From Cupriavidus sp. WGlv3 (GTDB lineage Bacteria; Pseudomonadota; Gammaproteobacteria; Burkholderiales; Burkholderiaceae), in contig NZ_JALHRX010000027.1 in assembly GCF_023952475.1 (NCBI RefSeq), positions 1 through 54,658 of the forward strand: DNA of 54,658 nucleotides, written 5' to 3'. The notes under the pieces were generated by a model. That model did no database searches. It was not told the origin of the DNA and was given only the letters and a program-made list of their open reading frames with translations. The position numbers were made by a program, and so were the translations under genes. This document shows positions 25,419 through 33,776 of the stretch, one piece after another; the first letter of the stretch is position 1; each line of letters begins with the position of its first letter.

Positions 25419-25463
25419 GGGAGCGCCAAGGTATGATTCAAATGCAAATGTTGAACCGCTCCC
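25419..25463. promoter_or_regulatory. Nested palindromes in the LysR/symporter divergent region
   Basis: An outer inverted repeat, GGGAGCG (25419-25425) and CGCTCCC (25457-25463), encloses an inner one, TTCAA (25437-25441) and TTGAA (25451-25455). The inner pair has the T-N11-A character of LysR boxes. The whole lies between the divergent starts at 25343 and 25489 and is the best operator candidate there. Confidence 0.6.
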
Positions 25464-25488
25464 ATAACCAATGCGCATGGTTTTCCGC

Positions 25489-26424
25489 ATGGACACCCAG
25501 AAACTTCTGCATCTGCTCGCGGTGGTCGAACACGGCACCTTCTCCGAAGCCGCCCGCGCCGTGCACCTGACCCAGCCGGCGCTGAGCCGCAGCATCCGCG
25601 CGCTCGAAGACGAGCTGAAGGCGCCGCTGTTCGACCGTGGCGCGCGGCGCGCCACGCTGACCGTGTTCGGCGAGCTGGTGGCCGAGCGCGCGCGCCGCAT
25701 GCGGCTGGAAGAGCGCCAGCTGCGGCGCGACCTGGAGCTGCTGCGCGGCGGCGAGGAAGGCTCGCTCGCGATCGGGGTGGCGCCGGCGCCGGCGGCGCTG
25801 TTGCTGACGCCGTTCCTGATCCACATGGCGCAGGCCCACCCGCGCATCAAGGTGCGCACCGAGACCGGCGCCACCAGTGCGTTGCTCGAGGCCCTGCGCA
25901 ACGAGACCATCGACGCCATCGTCGGCGACGCCTACGTGCTGCGCGCGGCCGACGACGTCGAGGTGGAGCCGCTCGGCGAACTGCCCGCGGGGCTGGTCTG
26001 CCGCGCCGGGCATCCGATCCTGCGCAAGCGCCGCATCGACATCGACACCATCCGCGCCTACCCCGTCGCCACCACCACGCTGAGCACCGTGGTCAGCCGG
26101 CAGCTGGCGGAACTGTGGGGACCCGACGCCGCGCAGGAGCGGCTCTTCACCCTGCATTGCGACAACCTCGACATGCTGCGCAGCGTGACGCTGGCGAGCG
26201 ATACGCTGCTGTTCGGCGTGCTCTCGATCACGCGGCAGGAGCGCGCCGCCGGGCTGATGGCAGAAGTGCCGATGCCGCCCGATGCACGCCGCTGCGGCCG
26301 CTACGGCATGGCGCGCATGGCGGCGCGCTCGCTGTCACCGGCGCTGGAAGTGCTGTACCGGTTCACGCGCGAGCACTGGAAGGCGCTGTCGTCCGAAGCC
26401 GGCGGCGGCAACCGGCGCCGCTGA
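25489..26424 (+). CDS. LysR family regulator of the amidohydrolase operon
   Basis: The 311-residue LysR protein starts MDTQKLLHLLAVVEHGTFSEAARA, aligning exactly with the usual LysR N-terminus, so I prefer ATG 25489 over 25471 six codons upstream; neither has a clear Shine-Dalgarno sequence. The DNA-binding helix includes LTQPALSRSIRALEDELKAPLFDRG. The effector domain begins near residue 88. It is divergent from the DUF3311-symporter-amidohydrolase-CobW operon across nested palindromes and is its probable regulator. The inducer is unknown. Confidence 0.88.
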   Translation: MDTQKLLHLLAVVEHGTFSEAARAVHLTQPALSRSIRALEDELKAPLFDRGARRATLTVFGELVAERARRMRLEERQLRRDLELLRGGEEGSLAIGVAPAPAALLLTPFLIHMAQAHPRIKVRTETGATSALLEALRNETIDAIVGDAYVLRAADDVEVEPLGELPAGLVCRAGHPILRKRRIDIDTIRAYPVATTTLSTVVSRQLAELWGPDAAQERLFTLHCDNLDMLRSVTLASDTLLFGVLSITRQERAAGLMAEVPMPPDARRCGRYGMARMAARSLSPALEVLYRFTREHWKALSSEAGGGNRRR

Positions 26425-26489
26425 GCAGCCGCTGCGGTATGCTCCCCCTGATCCATCGCCCGCCATCGCCCCCATAGCCCTTGTCCCGC

Positions 26490-27527
26490 ATGACCGAAGC
26501 CACGCCCGACCGCCCCCGCCGCATCACCATCCACGACGTCGCCCGCGCCGCCGGGGTCTCGCTGACCACGGTGTCGCACGCGCTCAACGACCGCGGCGTG
26601 CTGGATCCGGCCACGCGCGCGCGCGTCAAGCGGGTGGCCGCCGAGCTGGGCTACCGGCCCAGCGTGCGCGCGCAGCGGCTGCAGTCGGGCCGCGCCAACT
26701 GCATCGCGCTGCTGTCGTCGATGCCGTTCGCGGTGGCGGGCGGCACCTCGCGGCTGGGCTTCATGATGGAGGTGGCGGCGATCGCCGCCGAGGCGGCGAT
26801 GGGGCGCGGGCTGGGGGTGGTGCTGGTGCCGCCGCTGGAGGGCGCCGGCGGCCTGCTCGATACGCTCGATATCGATGGCGCCATCGTGATCGAGCCGATC
26901 GCCGGCGATGCGCATATCGCGCGGCTGCGCGAGCGCGGCGTCAGCATCGTGTCGATCGGGCGCGAGCCGCTGACCGAGACCCCGGTGCCCTGCGTCGACC
27001 TGCAATCGGCCGAAACCGCGCGGCTGTTGCTGGCGCACCTGCACGGCCATGGGCGGCGCCAGATCGGCCTGATGATCGGCGCCGCGCCGCGGCAGTCTTA
27101 TGTGGAAACGGAGCGCGCCTACCGCGAGTTCACGCAGACGCTGGGGCTGCCCTGCCATGTCGTCAAGGCGGCCGAGGAACACGGCGAAGCCGCGGGCGCT
27201 GAGGCCTGCGCGCAGCTGCTGGCGGTGATGCCGGGGCTGGATGCGCTGTGCGCGCCGGTGGATGCCTTCGCGGTCGGCGCGATGGCGCACCTGCAAGGAC
27301 TGGGCAAGCGCGTGCCCGACGATGTGCTGGTGGTGACGCGCTACGACGGCATCCGCGCGCGCAGCGCGCAGCCGCCGCTGACCGCGGTCAACCTGCACCT
27401 GGAGCGGGTGGCGTCGCTGGCGGTGGAACTGCTGTTCGCGCACCTGTCGGGCGAGCGCAGCCGCAGCGTGATTGCCGGCCCCGCGCCCGAACTGGTGGTG
27501 CGGGCCTCGTCCACGCCGAGCGCCTAG
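26490..27527 (+). CDS. LacI family transcriptional regulator
   Basis: The 345-residue protein has an N-terminal LacI helix-turn-helix (about 9-60: ITIHDVARAAGVSLTTVSHALN with hinge RPSVRAQRLQSGR) and a periplasmic-binding-like effector domain with IGREPLTETPVPCVD and GLMIGAAPRQSYVETERAYREF. It is convergent with the TauE gene, sharing the CTAG at 27524-27527, and nearest to the deaminase/permease operon it probably represses. The ligand may be a nucleobase-like compound (inference). ATG 26490 is preferred over TTG 26481. Confidence 0.88.
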   Translation: MTEATPDRPRRITIHDVARAAGVSLTTVSHALNDRGVLDPATRARVKRVAAELGYRPSVRAQRLQSGRANCIALLSSMPFAVAGGTSRLGFMMEVAAIAAEAAMGRGLGVVLVPPLEGAGGLLDTLDIDGAIVIEPIAGDAHIARLRERGVSIVSIGREPLTETPVPCVDLQSAETARLLLAHLHGHGRRQIGLMIGAAPRQSYVETERAYREFTQTLGLPCHVVKAAEEHGEAAGAEACAQLLAVMPGLDALCAPVDAFAVGAMAHLQGLGKRVPDDVLVVTRYDGIRARSAQPPLTAVNLHLERVASLAVELLFAHLSGERSRSVIAGPAPELVVRASSTPSA

Positions 27528-28237
27528 CCGCGCAGCAGCACCACCGCGCCCGACACCAGCGCGAACACCAGCACGCCGATGCGCAGCATGCGCTGGTTGA
27601 TGCGCTTGTGCACCATGTGGCTGGCGACCATGCCGACGCCGAGCACCGGCAGCAGGCCGGCGGCATAGAACACCTGTTCCATGCCGAGCCGGCCGCCCAG
27701 CGCCAGCACCACCAGCGAAATCACCTCGCCCACCAGGAAGCACAGCGCCACGGTGGCGCGCAGTGTCGCCACCGGCGCGTGCTGGTAGGCCAGCGCCAGC
27801 GGCGGGCCGCCGACGCCGGTGGCGGTCTCGGTGACGCCGGTGATCAGGCCGGTGGAAGCAAAAGTCAGCCGTCCCGGCGTGAACGCCGGCGCCAGCAACG
27901 ACACCACCGCCGCCGCGATGGTGCTGCCGCCGACCAGCGCGTTGAGCCACGCCATCGGCATCGCCACCAGCACCCACAGGCCGCCGAAGGTGCCGGCCAC
28001 GCGCCCGGCGCTGATCCAGCCGGCCCCGCGCATGTCGATGGCGTGGCGCTCGCGCCAGGCCACGTAGGCGTTGAGCGGCAGCATCGCCAGCAGCAGCGCG
28101 CCCGGCAGCATTGCCGGCGCGGCCAGCGCCAGCACCGGCACCACGATCAGCGCAAAGCCCATGCCGGTGGCGCCCTGGATCAGCGCGCCGGTAAACACGG
28201 CAACGCCGACGCTGAACAGGGTCATGTCCATGCTCAT
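27524..28237 (-). CDS. TauE/SafE (DUF81) family exporter
   Basis: The 237-residue membrane protein has seven or eight hydrophobic helices and the family features GALIQGATGMGFALIVVPVLAL near the N-terminus and TGVTETATGVGGPPLALAYQ in the second half, an internal repeat of the first. TauE/SafE proteins export sulfite, sulfoacetate or other anions. Its ATG overlaps the stop of the upstream amidohydrolase (ATGA at 28234-28237), so it is coupled to that enzyme and may export one of its products. A link to the sulfite dehydrogenase genes 3 kb away is possible but speculative. Confidence 0.88.
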   Translation of the reverse strand: MSMDMTLFSVGVAVFTGALIQGATGMGFALIVVPVLALAAPAMLPGALLLAMLPLNAYVAWRERHAIDMRGAGWISAGRVAGTFGGLWVLVAMPMAWLNALVGGSTIAAAVVSLLAPAFTPGRLTFASTGLITGVTETATGVGGPPLALAYQHAPVATLRATVALCFLVGEVISLVVLALGGRLGMEQVFYAAGLLPVLGVGMVASHMVHKRINQRMLRIGVLVFALVSGAVVLLRG

Positions 28238-29682
28238 GCCGCCTCCGTGCCGGCATGGCGGGCGCGGTGCACGTCGGCGGCGTCATGCAGCTTGCGGATC
28301 GGCGCGCCGGCAACGGTGTGCTCGGCCATGGCGTGGATGTCGCGCATCAGCGCGCGCGCGTCCCAGTCGGTGGGCCAGCCCTGCCACAGGCGCAGGCTGC
28401 CGTCGACAAAGACCGCGCGGATCTGGTCGCGGTTGGCCAGCCGCACCAGCTCCCAGGTCAGGTCCCACGACGGCGTCAGCTCCGGCACGTCGAGATCGAC
28501 CAGCAGGAAGTCGGCGCGCTTGCCGGCGGCGATCTCGCCGGTGAGCGCGCCCAGCCCGGCCACGTCGGCCGCATCGTGCGTGGCCATGTCGACCCAGCGC
28601 CAGCCCGCGCCGCAGGACGAATCGCCCACGCCGATGCCGAAGGCGAAGCGCTGCGCGGCCTCGGCATAGTCAAGCAGGCGGAAGCCGTCGCTGCGGGTGC
28701 CGTCGGTGCCCAGGCCCAGGCGCACGCCGAAGGTGGCCATGGTCTCGGCCGGCGCCACCGCGTTGCCCTTCCAGGCGCTGGCCACGGGGTTGTAGGCGAC
28801 CGCGGCGCCGCTGTGGGCCAGCAGCCGGATTTCCTGCGGCGTCACCAGCGTGGCGTGCGCCAGCAAGGCCGCAGGGCCGAGCGCGCCGATCGCGGCCAGA
28901 TGCTCGATCGGCCGGCGCCCGCACGCGTTGAGCGAGCGCTCCACCGCCACCAGGTGCTCGTTGGCATGGGTCTGGAAGATGCGGCCGGACTCGGCGCACA
29001 GCTGGTAGACGTGATGCAGCATCGCGTCCGAGGCCACCTCCGGGATCGAGATTGCCAGCGACGGCGCCACCAGCGCATCGCCGGCGTAGCGGTCCAGGTG
29101 CGCGGCGGCGCGGCGCAGGATCGGCGCGGCGTCGAGCGTTTCGGTGCCGGGCTTGTCGTTGCAGATCAGCCCCAGCACGCAGCGCACGCCGGCATCGGTG
29201 ACCGCGCGCGCGACCGCGTCCAGCCCGGCCTCGCTGCGCGTGCCGGCATCGACCACGGTGGTAAAGCCGCCGCGCAGCGCTTCCAGCGCCGCCAGCTTGG
29301 ACGACAGGTACAGGTGCTCTGCCTTCAGGCTGCCCTCCAGCGGCACCCACACGCGCCGGAAGATCTCCGACGGCTCGCCGAACACCAGCGACTTGCCGAA
29401 CGACTGGGTCAGGTGGTGGTGGGTGTCGATCATGCCCGGCATCAGCAGCATGCGCGGCAGCGGCAGGGTCTCCAGTTGCGGAAAGCGCGCGGCGATATCT
29501 TCGGCGGGGCCGACCGCGGTGAAGCGGCCGCCCTCCACCACCACCGCGTGGCCGCGTACCGCGCCCTGGCGCAGCAGGGTCCATTCCGGCAGCAGGATGC
29601 GCGGACGCTGGAAGCTCTCCGGCGCCAGCGCCGGGTTAAGGTCGCCGGGCCAGGCCGGCGTCGAGGCATAAGGTTCAGTCAT
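28234..29682 (-). CDS. Amidohydrolase, TrzN/guanine deaminase-like
   Basis: The 482-residue metal-dependent hydrolase of the cytosine/guanine deaminase-chlorohydrolase group has metal ligands His88 and His90 in IDTHHHLTQSFG, His239 in THANEHLVAVERS, His276 in LLAHATLVT and Asp327 in GLGTDGTRSDG. The sequence resembles TrzN, SsnA and AtzB-like enzymes that deaminate or dechlorinate purines and triazines. The upstream gene 19 bp away is an NCS2 nucleobase permease, which supports a nucleobase-like ring substrate. ATG 29682 is chosen as the first conserved Met. The exact substrate is not determinable by eye. Confidence 0.88.
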   Translation of the reverse strand: MTEPYASTPAWPGDLNPALAPESFQRPRILLPEWTLLRQGAVRGHAVVVEGGRFTAVGPAEDIAARFPQLETLPLPRMLLMPGMIDTHHHLTQSFGKSLVFGEPSEIFRRVWVPLEGSLKAEHLYLSSKLAALEALRGGFTTVVDAGTRSEAGLDAVARAVTDAGVRCVLGLICNDKPGTETLDAAPILRRAAAHLDRYAGDALVAPSLAISIPEVASDAMLHHVYQLCAESGRIFQTHANEHLVAVERSLNACGRRPIEHLAAIGALGPAALLAHATLVTPQEIRLLAHSGAAVAYNPVASAWKGNAVAPAETMATFGVRLGLGTDGTRSDGFRLLDYAEAAQRFAFGIGVGDSSCGAGWRWVDMATHDAADVAGLGALTGEIAAGKRADFLLVDLDVPELTPSWDLTWELVRLANRDQIRAVFVDGSLRLWQGWPTDWDARALMRDIHAMAEHTVAGAPIRKLHDAADVHRARHAGTEAA

Positions 29683-29701
29683 GGCAATGCAGGAAGCGGG
29701 G

Positions 29702-31057
29702 TCAATGCGTGGCGGCGGCATCGTCGCGCGCGATCGCGCCCGTGTCAGCCGTCGCGGTCCGCAGACCCGTATGGAAAAACAGGAAGTTGAGCAGCGCCGC
29801 GGTGATGGCGCCCATCGCCACGCCATTGCCCACCAGGATGCGCAGGTTGGCCGGCAGGCCGCCATAGATGCCCGGCACCAGGATCGGCAGCAGGCCCACG
29901 GCCAGCGCCACCGCCACCACGTACATGTTGGCGTGGTCGCGCAGGTCCACCTTGCGCAGCATGTCGATGCCCATGGTGCCGACGATGCAGAACACCACCA
30001 GCCCGGTGCCGCCGACCACGGCCTCGGGAATCGCGCTGATCAGCGCCGACACCGGCACCAGCAGCCCGAACGCGACCAGGATCGCGCCCGACATCGCTGT
30101 GACAAAGCGCGAACGCACCCCGGTGGCCCGCACGATGCCGATGTTCTCGCCGCTGGTGATGATCAGCGAGGTGCCGAACATCCCGCCCAGCAGCGAGGTC
30201 AGCGCGTCGGCGCGGATGGTGCGCGGCACGTCGCGCTGCTGGTCCACCGGCCGGCCCACGGCATCGCTGATCGCCAGGGTCTGGCCGGTGGCCTCCACCA
30301 TCGAGATCACGGCGAACACCATCAGCGGGATCGCGGCCACCACGTCGAAGGTGGGCCAGCCGAACGGGAACGGCGTCGGCAACGCCAGCAGCGGCGACAT
30401 CGACACCTGGCCGAAGTGGAACGCGCCGGCCAGTCCCGCCACCAGCGCCCCGCCCAGCAGCCCGAGCAGGATCGCCAGCTGCGCCAGCATGCCGCTGAGC
30501 CAGCGCGACGCCGCCACGGTGCAGGCGATGGTGGCAAAGGCCAGCAGCAGGTTGAGCGGATCCACCGCGTTGCCCGCGGCCGGGTGGCCGGCGACCAGCT
30601 TGCCCGATACCTGCGCCAGGTTGATCGCCACCAGCAGCAGCATGGTGCCCACCACCACCGGCGGGAAATAGCGCAGGCAGCGGCGGAACACCGGCAGCAC
30701 CAGGAAGTAGAACACCCCGGTCAGGATCACCGCGCCGGCCGCGGTCTGCACGTCGGTCTGCTGCGCGATCAGGATAAACAGCACGATCGGCGCCCCGCCG
30801 GGCAGCATCACGAACGGCAGGCGCGCGCCGATGCCGCGCTTGCCCAGCGACTGCAGCAGCGTGCCCAGGCCGCAGATCACAAAGGTGGCGCTCAGCAGCT
30901 GTACCGCCAGCGCGGGCGGGAAGTTCAGCGCCTTGCTCATCAGGAAGACCGACGCGATCGGCGACGCGGCCATGACCAGTACGTGCTGAAGGCCGAAGAC
31001 GAACAGGCGCCGCCATGGCAGCCGTTCATCCACCGGCGCGGGGGCGGGGTGGGACAT
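29702..31057 (-). CDS. NCS2 family nucleobase:cation symporter
   Basis: The 451-residue UraA/UacT/PbuX-type permease has 14 hydrophobic segments. Family marks are FGLQHVLVMAASPIASVF in helix 1, MVEATGQTLAISDAVG in the helix 8 region, and SLIITSGENIGIVRATGVRSR after the family's NxGxxxxT-like site. It imports uracil, xanthine, urate or a related ring. GAGGAG precedes ATG 31057. It begins a leftward operon: permease, TrzN-like amidohydrolase, TauE exporter. The large upstream region with palindromes is its control region. Confidence 0.9.
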   Translation of the reverse strand: MSHPAPAPVDERLPWRRLFVFGLQHVLVMAASPIASVFLMSKALNFPPALAVQLLSATFVICGLGTLLQSLGKRGIGARLPFVMLPGGAPIVLFILIAQQTDVQTAAGAVILTGVFYFLVLPVFRRCLRYFPPVVVGTMLLLVAINLAQVSGKLVAGHPAAGNAVDPLNLLLAFATIACTVAASRWLSGMLAQLAILLGLLGGALVAGLAGAFHFGQVSMSPLLALPTPFPFGWPTFDVVAAIPLMVFAVISMVEATGQTLAISDAVGRPVDQQRDVPRTIRADALTSLLGGMFGTSLIITSGENIGIVRATGVRSRFVTAMSGAILVAFGLLVPVSALISAIPEAVVGGTGLVVFCIVGTMGIDMLRKVDLRDHANMYVVAVALAVGLLPILVPGIYGGLPANLRILVGNGVAMGAITAALLNFLFFHTGLRTATADTGAIARDDAAATH

Positions 31058-31360
31058 TGCTTTGCTCCTCGTTTGGTGTGTCGGGCGTTGTGCCGGTGGC
31101 GCATCGGCCACTGGCTGCGTCTGTGCGCAATTCGCCGCAGATATTATCGATTTCCGCTAACAAAAACGTTTTGGTAAGTGTAGGGAAACCCAATTTGCGA
31201 TGCAAGCGGTTTTATCGGCGAGGCGGCCGTGGTCTTCCCCTATATCGAATAAATCGATAACGGCTAGCAGCAAAACCCGTTTCACAAGTTGATGACGCGG
31301 CGTCAAAGTACCCGCCACAGCGCCTTGTGCGCCACAACACGCCCCCGAAGGAGACGCCCC
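31058..31360. promoter_or_regulatory. Divergent control region with palindromes
   Basis: This 303-bp AT-rich region lies between the permease and sulfite dehydrogenase genes. TTATCGATTT (31144-31153) is inverted as AAATCGATAA at 31251-31260, about 100 bp apart. A perfect palindrome AAAACGTTTT (31163-31172) has the central CG typical of LacI-family operators, and so could bind the LacI protein encoded at 26490. No coding frame here has protein character. Confidence 0.5.
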
Positions 31361-32623
31361 ATGCGAGACAAGAACCGTCCGGCGCAATCTGCCGACCACG
31401 ACCGGCCGCTATCCAGGCGGCGCCGTTTGGTGCAGGGCGCAGGCCTGCTGGCGCTGGGCGCTTCGCCGCTGGGCGCGCTGGCCGCGCGCGCCACCGATGG
31501 CGTGACGCTGGCCGACGGCCCGCGCCCGCTGGTGCGCTATCCGGGCAAGCGCGCGCTGGTGCGCGTCAGCACCCGCCCGCCGCACCTGGAGACGCCCTTC
31601 TCCGCCTTCAACGAGGGACCGATCACCGCCAACGACGCCTTTTTCGTGCGCTACCACCTGGCCAACCTGCCGCTGTCGGTGGATCTGGCCACCTACCGCC
31701 TCAGCGTCGGCGGCCACGTCGGCAAGCCGCTGCAGCTGTCGCTCGATGAATTGAAGCGGCTGGCGGAGCCGGTGCACGTGGTCGCCGTGAACCAGTGCTC
31801 GGGCAACAGCCGCGGCTTCTCCGAGCCGCGCGTGTTCGGCGCGCAGCTGGCCAACGGCGCGATGGGCAATGCGCGCTGGACCGGCGTGCCGCTGCGCAAG
31901 GTGCTGGAGCATGCGGGCGTCAAGGGCGGCGCCAGGGTGGTGACCTTCAACGGCATGGACACGCCGGTGCTGCCGGGCACGCCGGACTTCCGCAAGTCGC
32001 TCGATATCGCCCATGCGATGAACGGCGAGCCGCTGCTGGCGTGGGGCATGAATGGCGAAGACCTGCCGCTGCTCAACGGCTACCCGCTCAAGCTGGTGGT
32101 GCCGGGCTACTTCGGCACCTACTGGATCAAGCACCTGCACGAGATCGAGGTGCTCGACCACCCGTTCGAGGGCCATGATGCGTTCTTCATGACCAAGGGC
32201 TACCGCGTGCCGGACAACGATTGCCAGTGCGTGGCCCCCGGCACGCCGGCGGCCAAGACGCGGCCGATTTCGACGCTGGCCGTGCGCAGCTTCATCACCA
32301 GTGTCGAGAGCGGCAGCAGGTTGCCGGCCGGCCGCGCCGTCGAACTGAAGGGCATTGCCTTCGACGGCGGCTCCGGCATCCGCACGGTCGAGGTGTCCGT
32401 CGACGGCGGGCAGAACTGGCAGGCCGCGAAGCTGGGCGAAGACCTCGGCCGGTTCTCGTTCCGCGCCTGGCACTTGCCGGTCAGGTTCCCGCGCAAGGGC
32501 CCGGCGGTGCTGATGGTGCGCGCCACCAGCAACAACGGCGAGACCCAGCCGGCCAGGGCCAACTGGAACCCCGCCGGCTACCGCCGCAATGTCATCGAAG
32601 CCACGCCGGTCACCATCGCCTGA
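31361..32623 (+). CDS. sorA: Sulfite dehydrogenase molybdenum subunit SorA
   Basis: The 420-residue exported molybdoenzyme of the sulfite oxidase family oxidises sulfite to sulfate in the periplasm. It has a twin-arginine signal (LSRRRRLVQGAGLLALG, about 17-33). The molybdenum ligand is Cys146 in HVVAVNQCSGNSRGF, and PLNGYPLKLVVPGYFGTYWIKHL belongs to the cofactor domain. The C-terminal Mo-co dimerisation domain (about 300-420) contains VEVSVDGGQNWQAAKLG. AAGGAG precedes ATG 31361. It is followed 10 bp later by the cytochrome subunit, the usual sorAB order. Confidence 0.93.
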   Translation: MRDKNRPAQSADHDRPLSRRRRLVQGAGLLALGASPLGALAARATDGVTLADGPRPLVRYPGKRALVRVSTRPPHLETPFSAFNEGPITANDAFFVRYHLANLPLSVDLATYRLSVGGHVGKPLQLSLDELKRLAEPVHVVAVNQCSGNSRGFSEPRVFGAQLANGAMGNARWTGVPLRKVLEHAGVKGGARVVTFNGMDTPVLPGTPDFRKSLDIAHAMNGEPLLAWGMNGEDLPLLNGYPLKLVVPGYFGTYWIKHLHEIEVLDHPFEGHDAFFMTKGYRVPDNDCQCVAPGTPAAKTRPISTLAVRSFITSVESGSRLPAGRAVELKGIAFDGGSGIRTVEVSVDGGQNWQAAKLGEDLGRFSFRAWHLPVRFPRKGPAVLMVRATSNNGETQPARANWNPAGYRRNVIEATPVTIA

Positions 32624-32633
32624 GGAACGCGCC

Positions 32634-33290
32634 ATGAAAGCAACCATCGCCCCCGCGCTGCTGGCGCTCGTCCTGCTCGGTGCCGGCCATGCCGGCGCCG
32701 CGCCGCAGGACATCAAGCTGCCGGCGGAAAACGTCAAGCTCAAGCCGGCAAAACTCCCCGGCTACGGCATCGCCACGCAGAAATGCGCAATCTGCCATTC
32801 GGCCGACTACGTCTCGTACCAGCCGCCCGGGCTGACGCTGGCACAGTGGACCGCCGAGATGAAGAAGATGCAGCAGGCCTACGGCGCGCCGATCGATGAC
32901 GCCGAGGTCGAGCAGCTCGGCGCGTATCTGGCGGTGGCCTACGGCTCCGCAAAAATCAAGGACCCGGAGATCGTGGCGATCGCGCAGAAAGCCGGCAAGC
33001 CGGCGGGTTCGGAGGCCACGCCGGCGGCAACTGCCACGGCAGTGGACGTGCAGGGCCTGCTGGCGAAGAACGCCTGCCTGAGCTGCCACGGCGTGACGCA
33101 GAAGATCGTCGGCCCCGCCTATCACGAGGTCGCGCTCCGCTACAAGGGCGACACGCAGGCCCAGGCCAGGCTGGAAGCCAGCATCCGCGGCGGCAGCAGC
33201 GGCAAGTGGGGCGCGGTGCCGATGCCGCCGTTCGCCGGCCTGAAGCCGGAGGAAGTGAAGGCCCTGGCGGCCTACGTCCGCCAGCAATAG
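32634..33290 (+). CDS. sorB: Di-heme cytochrome c, SorB-like
   Basis: The 218-residue periplasmic cytochrome has a Sec signal ending GHAGAA (about 1-23). A first domain with the SorB-like heme site Cys51-Ala-Ile-Cys54-His55 continues SADYVSYQPPGLTLAQW and EMKKMQQAYGAPI. A Lys/Ala/Thr linker leads to a second, c551-like domain with Cys148-Leu-Ser-Cys151-His152 and a Met ligand in VPMPPFAGLKPEE. Known SorB proteins are about half this size with one heme, so this looks like a SorB-c551 fusion that could carry electrons one step further. It is followed by a strong terminator. Confidence 0.9.
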   Translation: MKATIAPALLALVLLGAGHAGAAPQDIKLPAENVKLKPAKLPGYGIATQKCAICHSADYVSYQPPGLTLAQWTAEMKKMQQAYGAPIDDAEVEQLGAYLAVAYGSAKIKDPEIVAIAQKAGKPAGSEATPAATATAVDVQGLLAKNACLSCHGVTQKIVGPAYHEVALRYKGDTQAQARLEASIRGGSSGKWGAVPMPPFAGLKPEEVKALAAYVRQQ

Positions 33291-33312
33291 GCTCGCACGC
33301 ACTGCCCTGACT

Positions 33313-33345
33313 GCAAGGCGCCCCGGCTGGTCCGGGGCGCCTTGC
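33313..33345 (+). terminator. Intrinsic terminator after sorAB
   Basis: A perfect 14-bp stem has arms GCAAGGCGCCCCGG at 33313-33326 and CCGGGGCGCCTTGC at 33332-33345, with a CTGGT loop, followed by ATTTG. It lies 23 bp after the cytochrome stop codon. Confidence 0.85.
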
Positions 33346-33354
33346 ATTTGGGGC

Positions 33355-33397
33355 TTGCAAGTTTCGGCCGGCTCCTTATACTTAGCCGCGTGGCTAA
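33355..33397 (+). promoter_or_regulatory. Promoter and operator of the ArsR-SRPBCC operon
   Basis: TTGCAA (33355-33360) and TATACT (33377-33382) are spaced 16 bp apart, a good sigma-70 promoter. The palindrome TTAGCC-GCGT-GGCTAA (33382-33397) starts at the last base of the -10 element and covers the expected transcription start. This is the classic place for self-repression by an ArsR protein. Confidence 0.75.
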
Positions 33398-33419
33398 CCA
33401 TTGTGCCGAGTTTGCAGAC

Positions 33420-33776
33420 GTGTCCCAGGCTGTCGATCTTTCCCCGCTGTCCGGCGTGTTCTACGCGCTGGCGGACCCGACCCGCCGCGCCATCGTCAGC
33501 ACCCTCGGGCGCGGGCCCGAAACGGTGTCCGCGCTGGCGGCACCGTTCGCGATGGCGCTGCCCTCGTTCATGAAGCACCTGCAGGTGCTGGAGCGCAGCG
33601 GCCTGATCCGCTCGCGCAAGACGGGGCGCGTGCGCACCTGCGAACTGGTGCCGCAACCGCTGTCCGACGCGCAGCAATGGCTGGCCGACCAGCGCGCCCT
33701 GTGGGAGGCCCGTACCGACCGCCTGGCGGCCTTTGTCGAAGCACTTCATCAAGAGGAACAGTCCCATGACGAATGA
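33420..33776 (+). CDS. ArsR family regulator paired with SRPBCC protein
   Basis: The 118-residue winged-helix protein has the conserved start LSGVFYALADPTRRAIVSTL and the recognition region FAMALPSFMKHLQVLERSGLIRSRKTGRVRTCEL, without the metal-binding Cys motif of arsenic or cadmium sensors. This is the subgroup encoded next to AHSA1/SRPBCC proteins. GTG 33420 is preferred because the promoter places transcription start near 33389; GTG 33390 and TTG 33401 are alternatives with almost no leader. It overlaps the next gene by 11 bp. Signal unknown. Confidence 0.85.
   Translation: MSQAVDLSPLSGVFYALADPTRRAIVSTLGRGPETVSALAAPFAMALPSFMKHLQVLERSGLIRSRKTGRVRTCELVPQPLSDAQQWLADQRALWEARTDRLAAFVEALHQEEQSHDE

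Noticed and set aside
26301..28313. A 670-codon open frame on the minus strand
   Set aside because: It runs antisense through the LacI gene and out of frame through the TauE gene, with no recognisable fold.
31289..31360. Longer N-terminus for SorA from upstream ATG
   Set aside because: The Arg-rich extension has no ribosome-binding site and would bury the twin-arginine signal; ATG 31361 follows AAGGAG.
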